64,000 bases of DNA from assembly GCF_900637905.1 (NCBI RefSeq), contig NZ_LR134472.1, positions 930,001 to 994,000 of the forward strand, given 5' to 3'. A model generated the notes under the pieces. That model searched no databases and was not told where the DNA came from. It was given only the letters and a program-made list of their open reading frames with translations. This document shows, piece after piece, positions 42,137-51,573 of this stretch. Origin of the DNA: Parvimonas micra (GTDB lineage: Bacteria > Bacillota > Clostridia > Tissierellales > Peptoniphilaceae). Each line of letters begins with the position of its first letter. Position 1 is the first letter of the stretch. A program made the translations under genes and the position numbers.

Positions 42137-43447
42137 ATGAGCACGTTTTTTGAAAATTTTTTCAAACTCAAGGAACACAAAACAACTGTTAGAACAGAAG
42201 TTTTAGCCGGTATTACCACATTTATGACTATGGCATACATATTAGTTGTAAACCCTACAATTTTATCCGAGGCCGGAATGGATAAGGGTGCTGTTTTTAC
42301 AACAACAGCTATTGCATCATTTATAGGAACGGTCATAATGGGACTTCTTGCAAATTATCCTTTTGCGTTGGCTCCGGGTATGGGCTTAAATGCTTATTTT
42401 ACCTATACAATTGTAATTGGTAAAGGATATAGCTGGCAATTTGCATTAACAGCCGTTTTATTGGAAGGTATTATATTTTTGATTTTAACTTTTACAAAAG
42501 TTAGAGAAATGATTGTAAATGCTATGCCTTACTCACTTAAACAGGCGGTTAGTGCGGGTATCGGTATTTTTATCGCATTTTTAGGATTATATCAGGCGGG
42601 ACTTGTTAAACAAGGTAAGGGAATACCTCTTGACTTGGGGACAATTACAAGTGCAACTTCGTTAATCACAATTTTTGGCATTTTATTTACTATTTTATTG
42701 ATTGTAAAAAAAGTTCCCGGTGCAATTTTGTTCGGTATGTTGGCTACAACAGCAGTGTCAATAATTTGTGGAGTTTCTGAACTTCCAAAGGCAATTATAG
42801 GTAAACCGTCAAGTATAGCTCCTATTTTTATGAAATTTGATTTCAGTAAGATTTTATCAACTGAAATGTTTATAGCTCTTTTTGCTTTTCTATTCGTTGA
42901 TTTATTCGATACAGTAGGAACTTTAGTAGGAGTTGCATCAAAAGCTGATATGTTGGACAAAGATGGAAATTTACCTAGAGCAAGACAGGCTCTTTTTGCC
43001 GACTCAATAGGAACAACAGTTGGAGCAATGCTTGGAACATCAACAGTAACTACGTTTGTTGAAAGTGCATCTGGTGTTGCTGAAGGAGGAAGAACGGGGC
43101 TTACAGCGATAGTAACAGCTTGTCTTTTCCTACTAGCTTTAATTTTTCAACCTATTTTTGCGGTCATTCCAACTTATGCGACATCTTCTGCATTAATTGT
43201 AGTAGGATTATTTATGATTACAGGAATTAAGAAAATTGATTTTGAGGATTATACAGAAGCACTACCTGCATTTTTAACTATTATTATGATGCCTCTATCA
43301 TATTCAATAGCAAATGGAATTGTTTTTGGGATAGTTTCATATGCTGTATTAAAATTAATCTCAGGTAGAGGAAAAGAAGTTTCTCCAGTAGTATATATTT
43401 TAGCTTTACTATTCATATTAAAATTTGTAGCAGAAGCATTTATGTAA
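42137..43447 (+). CDS. Purine (guanine/hypoxanthine) permease, NCS2 AzgA-like
   Basis: A 436-residue permease with about twelve segments. The opening EVLAGITTFMTMAYILVVNP, APGMGLNAYFTY and SAGIGIFIAFLGLYQAG are those of the AzgA/PbuG branch of nucleobase transporters (guanine, hypoxanthine, adenine). ATG 42137 has AGGAGG eight bases upstream, and the leader before it carries the riboswitch, so an upstream extension of the frame is not translated. Control by a ykkC-class aptamer suggests uptake is tied to purine nucleotide status. Confidence 0.9.
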   Translation: MSTFFENFFKLKEHKTTVRTEVLAGITTFMTMAYILVVNPTILSEAGMDKGAVFTTTAIASFIGTVIMGLLANYPFALAPGMGLNAYFTYTIVIGKGYSWQFALTAVLLEGIIFLILTFTKVREMIVNAMPYSLKQAVSAGIGIFIAFLGLYQAGLVKQGKGIPLDLGTITSATSLITIFGILFTILLIVKKVPGAILFGMLATTAVSIICGVSELPKAIIGKPSSIAPIFMKFDFSKILSTEMFIALFAFLFVDLFDTVGTLVGVASKADMLDKDGNLPRARQALFADSIGTTVGAMLGTSTVTTFVESASGVAEGGRTGLTAIVTACLFLLALIFQPIFAVIPTYATSSALIVVGLFMITGIKKIDFEDYTEALPAFLTIIMMPLSYSIANGIVFGIVSYAVLKLISGRGKEVSPVVYILALLFILKFVAEAFM

Positions 43448-43467
43448 TAAAAAAATATTATTATTTA

Positions 43468-43496
43468 AAAATGGGTCTTTAAGGCTCATTTTTTAG
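43468..43496 (+). terminator. Rho-independent terminator
   Basis: AAAATGGGTC and GGCTCATTTTTT form an imperfect stem followed by T. Confidence 0.65.
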
Positions 43497-43525
43497 TTGA
43501 TTATTTAAACAAAATATAGTATAAT
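43497..43525 (+). promoter_or_regulatory. Promoter of the ABC-F gene
   Basis: TTGATT at 43497-43502 and TATAAT at 43520-43525, spacer 17 bases, beginning directly after the preceding terminator. Confidence 0.75.
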
Positions 43526-43570
43526 CTAACTTATGTTTAATTGAATTAAGTAATATTTTGAGGTGGAAGA

Positions 43571-45163
43571 ATGATTAGTGTAATAGATTTAAGTTTGAGT
43601 TTTCAAGGACAAAAACTTTTTGATGATGTAAATTTAACTTTTACTCCGGGGAATTGTTATGGAGTAATTGGAGCAAATGGAGCAGGAAAGTCAACTTTTC
43701 TTAAGATTTTAGAGGGAAGACTTGAACCGGATACTGGAAGTGTTGCTATAAAACCGAATACTCGTATGAGTTTTTTGGAACAAGATCACTTTAAGTTTGA
43801 AGATGAAAAAGTAATTGATGTTGTAATAATGGGAAATGCTCGTCTAATGGAAATAATTAGAGAAAAAGAAGCAATTTATGCAAAAGAAGATTTTTCAGAT
43901 GAAGACGGAATTTTAGCTTCTGAACTTGAAGCGGAATTTGCTGATATGGACGGTTGGAGTGCAGAGGCAAATGCTTCAGCTCTTTTACAAGGTCTTGGTA
44001 TCGGAACTGAATTGCATGAAAAAAAGATGAGTGAGCTTTCAGGTAAGGAAAAAGTTAAAGTTTTACTTGCAAAGGCACTTTTTGGAAATCCTGAAATTTT
44101 AATACTTGACGAACCTACTAATGACTTGGACATCAAGAGTATTTTATGGCTGGAAAATTTCCTTATGGATTATGAAGGAACTGTTATTGTAGTTAGCCAC
44201 GATAGATATTTTTTAAATAATATTTGTACTCATATGGTGGATATTGATTTTAAAAAGATTAAGATTTTTGTTGGTAACTATGATTTCTGGTATGAATCAA
44301 GTCAACTTGCAGCACAGATGTTAAAAGACCAAAATAAGAAAAAAGAAGATAAAATTAAAGAATTACAAAACTTTATTGCAAGATTCTCTGCTAATAAGAG
44401 TAAGTCAAAACAAGCTACAAGCCGTAAGAAATTACTTGATAAAATTCAAATTGAAGATATTCAACCTTCAACAAGACGTTATCCATTTGTAGGTTTTGAA
44501 ATGGAAAGAGAAGTTGGAAATCAAATTTTGGAAGTGAATGAAATTTCAAAGACAATTGAAGGAAGATTAGTTTTAGACAAGGTTTCATTTATGGTAAATA
44601 AAAATGATAAGATTGGTTTTATTGGAGATGAGCTTGCAATTACAACTCTTTTTAAAATTTTAGCAGGAGAGATGGAAGCCGATAGTGGAAGTTTTAAATG
44701 GGGAGTTACAACTTCAAGATCTTATTTTCCAAAGGATAATACAGAGTTTTTTAAAGATACTCCATATAACTTGATTGACTGGTTAAGACAATATTCAACT
44801 GAACAATCTGAAATTTATATTAGAGGATTTTTAGGAAGAATGTTATTCTCAGGAGATGAGGCTTTAAAACCTGCTCAAAAACTTTCAGGGGGAGAAAAAG
44901 TTAGAATGATGTTATCATATATGATGCTTAAAAATTCTAATGTTTTAATCCTTGACCAACCGACAAATCATTTGGATCTTGAAAGTATTATCAGTTTGAA
45001 TAATGGGCTTAAAGCATTTAAGGGAAATATCTTATTTGCAAGTCATGATACTGAATTTATGAATACAATCGCAAATAGAATTATTCACATTGAAGAAAAT
45101 GTATTTGAAGATAGACTTATGACTTATCAAGAATATATTGATAGATTCGTTGAAGGTCAATAA
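43571..45163 (+). CDS. ABC-F ATPase (YkpA/YbiT group)
   Basis: A 530-residue soluble protein with two ABC domains joined by the basic linker of ABC-F translation factors (KKKEDKIKELQNF onward, about residues 255-300). The first domain has Walker A GANGAGKST and Walker B LILDEPTNDLD, with a signature LSGKEK in place of LSGGE. In the second domain the Walker A is degenerate (GDELAITTL), while its signature LSGGEK and Walker B LILDQPTNHLD are present; the Walker B acid is followed by Gln. ABC-F proteins act on the ribosomal E site. The degenerate site may be characteristic of this subgroup. Confidence 0.9.
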   Translation: MISVIDLSLSFQGQKLFDDVNLTFTPGNCYGVIGANGAGKSTFLKILEGRLEPDTGSVAIKPNTRMSFLEQDHFKFEDEKVIDVVIMGNARLMEIIREKEAIYAKEDFSDEDGILASELEAEFADMDGWSAEANASALLQGLGIGTELHEKKMSELSGKEKVKVLLAKALFGNPEILILDEPTNDLDIKSILWLENFLMDYEGTVIVVSHDRYFLNNICTHMVDIDFKKIKIFVGNYDFWYESSQLAAQMLKDQNKKKEDKIKELQNFIARFSANKSKSKQATSRKKLLDKIQIEDIQPSTRRYPFVGFEMEREVGNQILEVNEISKTIEGRLVLDKVSFMVNKNDKIGFIGDELAITTLFKILAGEMEADSGSFKWGVTTSRSYFPKDNTEFFKDTPYNLIDWLRQYSTEQSEIYIRGFLGRMLFSGDEALKPAQKLSGGEKVRMMLSYMMLKNSNVLILDQPTNHLDLESIISLNNGLKAFKGNILFASHDTEFMNTIANRIIHIEENVFEDRLMTYQEYIDRFVEGQ

Positions 45164-45182
45164 TTATTAAATAAATATAAAG

Positions 45183-45216
45183 AAAAAATCCGAGTTTTGA
45201 TACTCGGATTTTTTAT
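45183..45216. terminator. Bidirectional terminator
   Basis: AAAAAATCCGAGT pairs with ACTCGGATTTTTT. It separates the ABC-F gene from the minus-strand symporter. Confidence 0.88.
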
Positions 45217-45237
45217 CTAAAATAAATTTTAAGGAAG

Positions 45238-46611
45238 CTATTTAGCCTTATCTTTTAAGTAAAATTTTCCTTCAGTATGGAAAAATTCATCTTTTGCTTT
45301 TTTAATTTTTCCGCTCATAAATATTATTCCAATCATATTAGGAATAACTACAAGACCCAATGTTAAGTCTAAGAAAACTCCTGCGTGTTCAAATGAAAGA
45401 ACTGCTGCTAGAACTATCATAATAGTTGCAATAAATCTCATAATTTTTCCTACCTTTGTTCCAAATAGATATTCTGCAAGTTTTTCAACATAGAATACTA
45501 TTACGATTATTGTAGAAAGAACAAATAGGAATAAAGAAATTGAAACTACTACACTACCGATGTTTCCAAAGATTGAGTTAAATGCTCTTTCAACAGCTAT
45601 TGATTTATATTCAGGATTCTTCCATATTCCTGTTGTCAAAACGATAAGTGCGGACATTGTACAAACTATTATAGTGTCGACAAATACTTCAAAAACTCCC
45701 CACATTCCTTGTCTTGCAGGATGATCTGTTATTGCAGTTGAATGTGCATAAGGTGCAGAGCCCATTCCTGATTCGTTAGAATAAACACCACGAGCAACTC
45801 CGTTAGTTATTGCTTTCTTTATTGCCCAACCCGCAGCACCACCTGCTATGGCTTTAGGATTAAAAGCACCGACAAAAATCATTTTGAAAGCTTCAGGTAC
45901 TTTATTTATATTAATTGCAAGAACTATAAGTCCGAAGATTAAATAAATTAACGCCATAAATGGAACTAATTTTTCAGTTACTTGTCCAATTCTCTTAATT
46001 CCACCATAAACTACCAATATTACTAAGAAGAATACAAGTCCTATAGCAATGTATTTGTGAACTCCCAGTTGTTCTAAAGGACCTGTTGCGGCAAGTGTTT
46101 GAACTGTAATTGAAGGTAAAATTTCAATCATAAAGAAAAATGCTACAAGTGAGCCTAAAATTTTTCCTATTTTTCCACCGATTCCATGTTGTAAGTAGTA
46201 ACAAGCACCACCGACATATTCGCCATCTTCATTTTTTTGTCTATAAAGAATACCAAGTACAATTTCGCCAAATTTTGTTGCTTGACCTACTATTGCAGTA
46301 ATCCACATCCAAAGTATTGAACCCGGACCCGCTATAAAAATAATCGAAGGCACAACTACTATATTTGCTGCACCGATTGATGAAGCAAGTGCTGCAGTTG
46401 CTGCTTGGAAAGGTGAAACGGTTCCTTCACCTGATTTGTTTTTACTAAACATCTTTCCGAAAGTTTGATTCATAATATACGGGAAGTAACGGATTTGGAA
46501 GAATCCTAGTCTTAAAGTTAAGAATATTCCTCCACCTACTAACAGAATCAACAGTGGGGGTCCCCAAAGCCAATCGGCAAAGCTTGACAATATTGAAATT
46601 AATGAATGCAT
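45238..46611 (-). CDS. Alanine/glycine:cation symporter (AGCS)
   Basis: A 457-residue Na+- or H+-coupled transporter of the AGCS (DagA/AlsT) family with about eleven segments. The stretch PFQAATAALASSIGAANI after segment 1 and ESGMGSAPYAHSTA are family signatures; the latter contains substrate contacts. It is the only gene of its transcript. AGGAGGG precedes the start. Glycine import would feed the glycine cleavage system at 50-54 kb, but the two loci are not physically linked. Confidence 0.92.
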   Translation of the reverse strand: MHSLISILSSFADWLWGPPLLILLVGGGIFLTLRLGFFQIRYFPYIMNQTFGKMFSKNKSGEGTVSPFQAATAALASSIGAANIVVVPSIIFIAGPGSILWMWITAIVGQATKFGEIVLGILYRQKNEDGEYVGGACYYLQHGIGGKIGKILGSLVAFFFMIEILPSITVQTLAATGPLEQLGVHKYIAIGLVFFLVILVVYGGIKRIGQVTEKLVPFMALIYLIFGLIVLAININKVPEAFKMIFVGAFNPKAIAGGAAGWAIKKAITNGVARGVYSNESGMGSAPYAHSTAITDHPARQGMWGVFEVFVDTIIVCTMSALIVLTTGIWKNPEYKSIAVERAFNSIFGNIGSVVVSISLFLFVLSTIIVIVFYVEKLAEYLFGTKVGKIMRFIATIMIVLAAVLSFEHAGVFLDLTLGLVVIPNMIGIIFMSGKIKKAKDEFFHTEGKFYLKDKAK

Positions 46612-46636
46612 AAAAAACCCTCCTTTTGAATTTTTG

Positions 46637-46660
46637 AAACATTATATTATAATAATGTTT
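46637..46660. promoter_or_regulatory. Inverted repeat in the symporter upstream region
   Basis: AAACATTAT at 46637-46645 and ATAATGTTT at 46652-46660, spacer six bases, lie 26-49 bases upstream of the symporter start on the minus strand, near a TATAAT. A repressor site is possible. The 46661-46910 stretch holds no other feature I can support. Confidence 0.45.
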
Positions 46661-46910
46661 TCCTTAATTATATTATACAACTTTGGTTACTGAAAATAGG
46701 GACATAAAGCTAATATAGTTTTGTAAATTTTGGTAAATTAAAATAGTGAATATCAATTAAAATTATATTTTTGATGTAAAAATCTTCTACAAAATTCAAT
46801 TCATTGTGTTAATTAATTGAACTGAATTTACACAAAAAATATAATATATTTTCCATTGAAATAATAGGAAATTGGCAAGATAGACAAAAAGTTAAGACAA
46901 TAAGCAAATA

Positions 46911-46939
46911 TTGAACATGATTAAGGTTTATAGTATAAT
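46911..46939 (+). promoter_or_regulatory. Promoter of the 46975-48825 gene cluster
   Basis: TTGAAC at 46911-46916 and TATAAT at 46934-46939, spacer 17 bases. Confidence 0.75.
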
Positions 46940-46974
46940 ATGAAATGTATTTAATGATTTAGAGGAGCTTTATT

Positions 46975-47406
46975 ATGTTTGATTTTTTTAGGTATTTTTT
47001 GATAGGGTTCAAAAGCATGTTGCAATATATTATTATTCGTAATGCTTTTATTTTTATTGCTTTGGCTTTTGTAATTATAATTTTTCGCAGATTTTCAATA
47101 GCATCTAGAAGTGGTGGAAGTGTTTTTAGACCATATCATATTTCAGATGGGAATTTTTATATACATAATGCTCTTTATGTTTTTGATAGGGTTATTTCTT
47201 TAAATGAGATAAAATCGATTGATGTGAATAGATTTAGAGGGGTAAATTTGAATGGAAGAAGATATATGCTGACTCTTGAATTTAAAAACAGTAAGAGTAG
47301 AAGTATTTTCTTCGGTAGAAATAAAGCTAATGATGAGTTGGTAAAAAGTTTAAAAAAAGAAACTGAAAAATATAATATTAAAATTCATACATGTTTGTTT
47401 GATTAG
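46975..47406 (+). CDS. Hypothetical membrane-anchored PH-like protein
   Basis: A 143-residue protein with one or two N-terminal membrane segments (about 20-38) and a C-terminal domain of alternating strands ending in a helix (SKSRSIFFGRNKANDELVKSLKKE), the layout of bacterial PH-like domains. AGAGGAG precedes ATG 46975. It leads an apparent three-gene operon with two paralogous membrane proteins. No named family. Confidence 0.65.
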   Translation: MFDFFRYFLIGFKSMLQYIIIRNAFIFIALAFVIIIFRRFSIASRSGGSVFRPYHISDGNFYIHNALYVFDRVISLNEIKSIDVNRFRGVNLNGRRYMLTLEFKNSKSRSIFFGRNKANDELVKSLKKETEKYNIKIHTCLFD

Positions 47407-47424
47407 TTAAAATAAGGAGAGAAG

Positions 47425-48123
47425 ATGAAAAAGATAAAATTTCATAGTATTTATTATAGATTTATATTATTTATACTTACATTTGCAATTTTCGTTATAA
47501 ATATGATAATAGCTGATAAAAATGCAATAATACAATTCTCTAATTTTAATCTAAAACTATGGCAATTAAATTATATTTTCATTGGAATTTTTATTGCTAT
47601 TACATTAATTTTTTCTTTTATTGGTTGGAAATTTTATGTCTGTAAAGAAGGAATATACTTAAGAAAAATAGATTTATTAGTTCATTGGAAAGATGTTGAT
47701 GCTGTAAGTCATGTTTGGATTAATGAATGGAGCACACGACCTTATGGGCGACAATATTTTTATAATCGAAAGTCATTGGTGATTTACAGAAATAACTATA
47801 AACCAATTTGCATTTATAATATTTCTTTATTAGCTTTATATACGATAAAAATTTTAAAGCCTAGCATTAAAACCAATATTATTGTTGCTACATTGGCTAC
47901 TATTTTTAATATGGCAGTTAATTTTGGAATACTTTACAGTGTTTACTCAAGGAAATTAGAATTTATAAAAATAGAGATATTCCTTAGCTATATTGTTGTA
48001 TACATGATAAAGATGACATTAGTACCATTAGTAATGGTCAAATATGAAAATATAAAACACGGGAAATACTTATTTCACGATAATGCATATAACAAAAATT
48101 CTTCAAAAGTAATTCAATTGTAA
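47425..48123 (+). CDS. Hypothetical membrane protein, copy 1 of a paralogous pair
   Basis: A 232-residue protein with four membrane segments and a central soluble loop (about 72-125) containing CKEGIYLRKIDLLVHWKDVDAVSHVW and YNRKSLVIYR. The next gene encodes a paralogue of 228 residues. AAGGAGAG precedes ATG 47425. I know no family; the loop resembles PH-like strands. It lies 18 bases after the previous gene, so the three form one operon. Confidence 0.7.
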   Translation: MKKIKFHSIYYRFILFILTFAIFVINMIIADKNAIIQFSNFNLKLWQLNYIFIGIFIAITLIFSFIGWKFYVCKEGIYLRKIDLLVHWKDVDAVSHVWINEWSTRPYGRQYFYNRKSLVIYRNNYKPICIYNISLLALYTIKILKPSIKTNIIVATLATIFNMAVNFGILYSVYSRKLEFIKIEIFLSYIVVYMIKMTLVPLVMVKYENIKHGKYLFHDNAYNKNSSKVIQL

Positions 48124-48138
48124 GTAATAAGGTGAGGT

Positions 48139-48825
48139 ATGAAAAAGATAAAATTTCATAGTATTTATTATAGATTTATTTTGTTTATTTTTGCTATTTT
48201 TTTAACTAGTATAAATTCAATAGATAGAGTTAATAAAGTTACATTTGATTTTAAAGGGTTAAAAGTAGAATATTTAAATATTTGTTTTTTCGTTATTTCA
48301 ATTGTTCTTATATGGTATTTTGAATTTTTTACTTGGAAATTATATATTTGTAAGGAAGGAATATATCTTAAAAAAATAGATTTATTTGTTCCATTTGAAG
48401 AGATAAATTCTGTGAGCCACGTTTGGTTTAGTTCAATAGGAAGTGTTAAACACCGTTCAAGTTATAGTAGAAAATCATTGGTGATTTACAGAAAAAATGA
48501 CAAGCCCATTGTCGTTTACAATATTTCTTTATTAGCATTATATTTTATAAAAAAATACAATTCAAAAGTTGAAATAAATATTATGTCTGCAACTTTAGCA
48601 ACACTATTTAATGTTTTAGTTAATACATGGTTTCTTTATAGAACATTTACAGATTTTAATGGTATGATTAATTATACAGAATTATTTATCTATATCATTA
48701 TATTTATAATAAAGTTATTAATACCATTTATAATGATTAGAATTCAAAATAAAATACATGGAGATTACCTAGAACATGATGTACCATGGTATGGTTGGGG
48801 AAATGACAAGGTTATTAAGTTGTAG
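48139..48825 (+). CDS. Hypothetical membrane protein, copy 2 of a paralogous pair
   Basis: A 228-residue paralogue of the 47425 product. The first twelve residues MKKIKFHSIYYR and the loop motif (CKEGIYLKKIDL, SRKSLVIYRKNDKPI) are conserved, and the DNA of the first 40 bases is identical, which suggests a recent duplication or gene conversion. The two are separated by 15 bases. The function is unknown. The protein has four membrane segments and no signal for secretion. Confidence 0.7.
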   Translation: MKKIKFHSIYYRFILFIFAIFLTSINSIDRVNKVTFDFKGLKVEYLNICFFVISIVLIWYFEFFTWKLYICKEGIYLKKIDLFVPFEEINSVSHVWFSSIGSVKHRSSYSRKSLVIYRKNDKPIVVYNISLLALYFIKKYNSKVEINIMSATLATLFNVLVNTWFLYRTFTDFNGMINYTELFIYIIIFIIKLLIPFIMIRIQNKIHGDYLEHDVPWYGWGNDKVIKL

Positions 48826-48846
48826 TTATGAAAAAGGTCAATTATT

Positions 48847-48915
48847 AATAAGAACCCCACCCTTCCGCGATGCTTTGCATCGGGTGGGAACCCGGGAACC
48901 TTGTTGTTTCACAAT
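48847..48915 (+). repeat. 69-bp dispersed repeat, copy C
   Basis: AATAAGAACCCCACCCTTCC through ACCCGGGAACCTTGTTGTTTC, matching copies at 9401 and 35433. Its ACAAT end abuts the T tract of the terminator at 48917-48951. Confidence 0.82.
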
Positions 48916-48916
48916 A

Positions 48917-48951
48917 TAAAAAAGTAGCTTATTACAAGCTACCTTTTTATT
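48917..48951 (-). terminator. Terminator of namA
   Basis: GGTAGCTTG and CAAGCTAC form the stem, with T tracts on both sides; on the minus strand it overlaps the end of namA. Confidence 0.8.
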
Positions 48952-49969
48952 AAAATTTTATGGCAGAGTATGAAAATAGTGGATATTCTATTTCTTTTCC
49001 TTCATCAAAATATGCTCCTGCACCATAAACCCAGTTTGGATTTTTAAGTAATGTTCTTCCTTGGTAAATCATATCACATGCATCACTTTGAAGCAAATAT
49101 TCACATAATCCATAGTCTTCCAAAAGACCAACAGCAGAAACTGTAAGGCCTGCTTTTTTTATTTCTCTACTTAATTCCGCTTGATATCCAGGATAAACTA
49201 AAGGACTTTTTGGGACAACACCACCACTTGAAATACTGTTGAAAACAACCCCGTCATCTTTTGCAAGTTTTAGAATCTTTATAATGTCTTCTAAAGAATT
49301 ACCTTTTTCATCATATTCATTAGCAGAAACTCTAATATGAACATCTATGTCAATATTTTTAATTGCTTTTAAAATATCTCCTAAAAATTTATATCTTTTT
49401 TCTAAACTACCACCGTATTCATCATTTCTTTGATTTGATAGGGGAGATAAAAATTGATTAATTAAATACCCATGTGCACAGTGAATTTCTACAAAGTCAA
49501 AACCTGCTTGTTTTACAAGTTTTACAGAATTTATAAAGTCTTTTTGTAAAGAAATAACTTCTTCTTTAGTCAATTCTCTTGGAGCTTTTTCATCTGCAAA
49601 AGGAATTGCACTTGGTGCAATAATATCATCATAAGATGAGTCTGCTTTTCTTCCTGCATGACTTAATTGAATTCCAATTTTGCAATCATAATTATGAACT
49701 CTATCTACAAGTTCTTTAAAAGCTTTCATTTGAATTTCGTTATATAATCCTAAATCTACTTTTCTAATTCCACCTGTAGGATTAACCATTGTTGCTTCAA
49801 CAATTATTCCAGAAACTCCACCTAAAGCTCTTGCAACATAGTGATCAAAATGCTCTTTAGTTAAAACTCCATTTACAGTTTTTGAATGGAACATACACAT
49901 TGGAGCCATAACTACTCTATTTTTAAATTTATTTCTACCTATTTTCATAGGACTTAAAAGTTTACTCAT
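48950..49969 (-). CDS. namA: NADPH dehydrogenase NamA-like old yellow enzyme
   Basis: A 339-residue FMN oxidoreductase of the OYE family. Visible features are NRVVMAPMCM at the flavin site, GIQLSHAGRKAD (active-site His), HCAHGYLINQFLSPLSNQRNDEYGG (the OYE signature, with the catalytic His-Ala-His) and the FMN phosphate loop near CDMIYQGRTLL. The shorter size and the class III-like HAGRKAD motif place it with YqjM/NamA. These enzymes reduce activated alkenes and nitro compounds; the natural substrate is uncertain. AGGAGG precedes the start. Confidence 0.88.
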   Translation of the reverse strand: MSKLLSPMKIGRNKFKNRVVMAPMCMFHSKTVNGVLTKEHFDHYVARALGGVSGIIVEATMVNPTGGIRKVDLGLYNEIQMKAFKELVDRVHNYDCKIGIQLSHAGRKADSSYDDIIAPSAIPFADEKAPRELTKEEVISLQKDFINSVKLVKQAGFDFVEIHCAHGYLINQFLSPLSNQRNDEYGGSLEKRYKFLGDILKAIKNIDIDVHIRVSANEYDEKGNSLEDIIKILKLAKDDGVVFNSISSGGVVPKSPLVYPGYQAELSREIKKAGLTVSAVGLLEDYGLCEYLLQSDACDMIYQGRTLLKNPNWVYGAGAYFDEGKEIEYPLFSYSAIKF

Positions 49970-50085
49970 AAAATACCTCCTAAATTTTTCTGACTAATTT
50001 ATACCCTGAAAATTTTTGGATAATGATTCTTTATTAAATTATTTCATATTAATTATAAAAATAGCTTAAAAATACACAACAAAAA

Positions 50086-50113
50086 AGCCGTTATTTGCAT
50101 AACAGCTCTTTTA
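50086..50113 (-). terminator. Terminator of the gcv operon
   Basis: On the minus strand GCTGTTAT and ATAACGGC flank a four-base loop, followed by six T. Confidence 0.8.
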
Positions 50114-50123
50114 AAATTTTAAA

Positions 50124-51572
50124 TTATTTTGTATATTTTAATATTAATTCTTTAGCAGCTAATGTTTCATCAGGACGTTTAATTTCTGTGTCATGAGGAG
50201 CTGCATGAACAATTTCAGGATTTGTTTCAGCTTCTTTTGCAATCTTAATCATAGATTCTGCAAATCCGTCAAGAGTTTCTTTTGATTCACTTTCAGTAGG
50301 TTCAACCATCAATGCTTCATGAACAATTAATGGGAAGTATACAGTTGGTGGGTGATATCCCATATCCATTAATCTCTTAGCTACATCAAGAGTTACTAAT
50401 CCATTAGGATTTTTCAATCCACCAAGTACAAATTCATGTTTGAATTTTACATTTTCAGGAAGATTGTAGTAATCTCTTAGTTGATTTGCTAAGTAATTAG
50501 AGTTCAATACTGCATAATCACTTACTTTCTTCAATCCATCAGATCCCATTGATAAAACATAAGCATATGTTCTTACTAATACACCAAAGTGTCCATAGAA
50601 ATCTTTCATCTTACCTAATGTCTTTGGAACATCATAAGATAAGCTATATCTTTCTCCATTTTTAACTACAATAGGAACAGGTAAAAAGTCTTTTAGGAAA
50701 TCTTTACATCCAACATATCCTGCACCAGGACCTCCACCACCGTGAGGAGTAGAGAATGTTTTATGAAGATTGTAATGGATTGCATCAAATCCCATATCTC
50801 CAGGTCTAACATGTCCTAAAATTGCATTTGCATTTGCTCCGTCATAATATACTAAACCGCCTGCTTCGTGAACGATTTTTGTGATTTCTTGAATGTCTTT
50901 TTCGAATAATCCTAATGTGTTAGGGTTAGTAAGCATAAGTCCGGCAGTATCATCGCCAACGGCTGCCTTTAATGCTTCAATATCAACTAGTCCACTTTCA
51001 CAAGATTTAATTTCGATAATTTTATATCCTGCCATTGTAGCTGTTGCAGGGTTAGTTCCATGAGCTGAATCAGGAATTATAATTTTATCTCTTTGGAAAT
51101 CTTTGTTGTTTTCATGATATGCTTTAAATAACATAATACCTGTTATTTCACCATGAGCTCCGGCTGCAGGTTGTAATGTACAAGCATCCATACCTGAAGT
51201 TTCATTTAGAGCTTCTCCAAGTTCATACATTAATTGTAAAGCACCTTGAGCTCCACATTCAGGAATATTTGGATGAAGTGTTGCAAAACCTGGAAGAGCA
51301 CACATAGCTTCGTTGATTTTTGGATTGTATTTCATTGTACAAGATCCTAGTGGATAAAATCCTGTATCAACACCAAAGTTTTTATTTGAAAGATTTACAA
51401 AATGTCTAACAACTTCTGGTTCAGAAACTTCCGGTAAATCAATTTCGCCATCATTTAATAGTTCAGCAGGAATTAGCTCTTTAATACATACATCTTCAAC
51501 ATCCAATTCTGGTAATTTATGACCAATTTTACCAGGTTTTGATAGTTCAAATATTAATTTATCGTATTTCAT
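50124..51572 (-). CDS. gcvPB: Glycine dehydrogenase subunit 2 (P-protein beta)
   Basis: A 482-residue half of the PLP-dependent glycine decarboxylase. The PLP-lysine context [18 protein letters not shown] is plain, and the active-site strand [12 protein letters not shown] is also present. In this organism the P-protein is split into PA and PB, as in other Firmicutes. It starts one base after gcvPA, so the two chains are made stoichiometrically. It acts with GcvT, GcvH and a lipoamide dehydrogenase to cleave glycine or run in reverse to make it. Confidence 0.96.
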   Translation of the reverse strand: MKYDKLIFELSKPGKIGHKLPELDVEDVCIKELIPAELLNDGEIDLPEVSEPEVVRHFVNLSNKNFGVDTGFYPLGSCTMKYNPKINEAMCALPGFATLHPNIPECGAQGALQLMYELGEALNETSGMDACTLQPAAGAHGEITGIMLFKAYHENNKDFQRDKIIIPDSAHGTNPATATMAGYKIIEIKSCESGLVDIEALKAAVGDDTAGLMLTNPNTLGLFEKDIQEITKIVHEAGGLVYYDGANANAILGHVRPGDMGFDAIHYNLHKTFSTPHGGGGPGAGYVGCKDFLKDFLPVPIVVKNGERYSLSYDVPKTLGKMKDFYGHFGVLVRTYAYVLSMGSDGLKKVSDYAVLNSNYLANQLRDYYNLPENVKFKHEFVLGGLKNPNGLVTLDVAKRLMDMGYHPPTVYFPLIVHEALMVEPTESESKETLDGFAESMIKIAKEAETNPEIVHAAPHDTEIKRPDETLAAKELILKYTK

Positions 51573-51573
51573 A

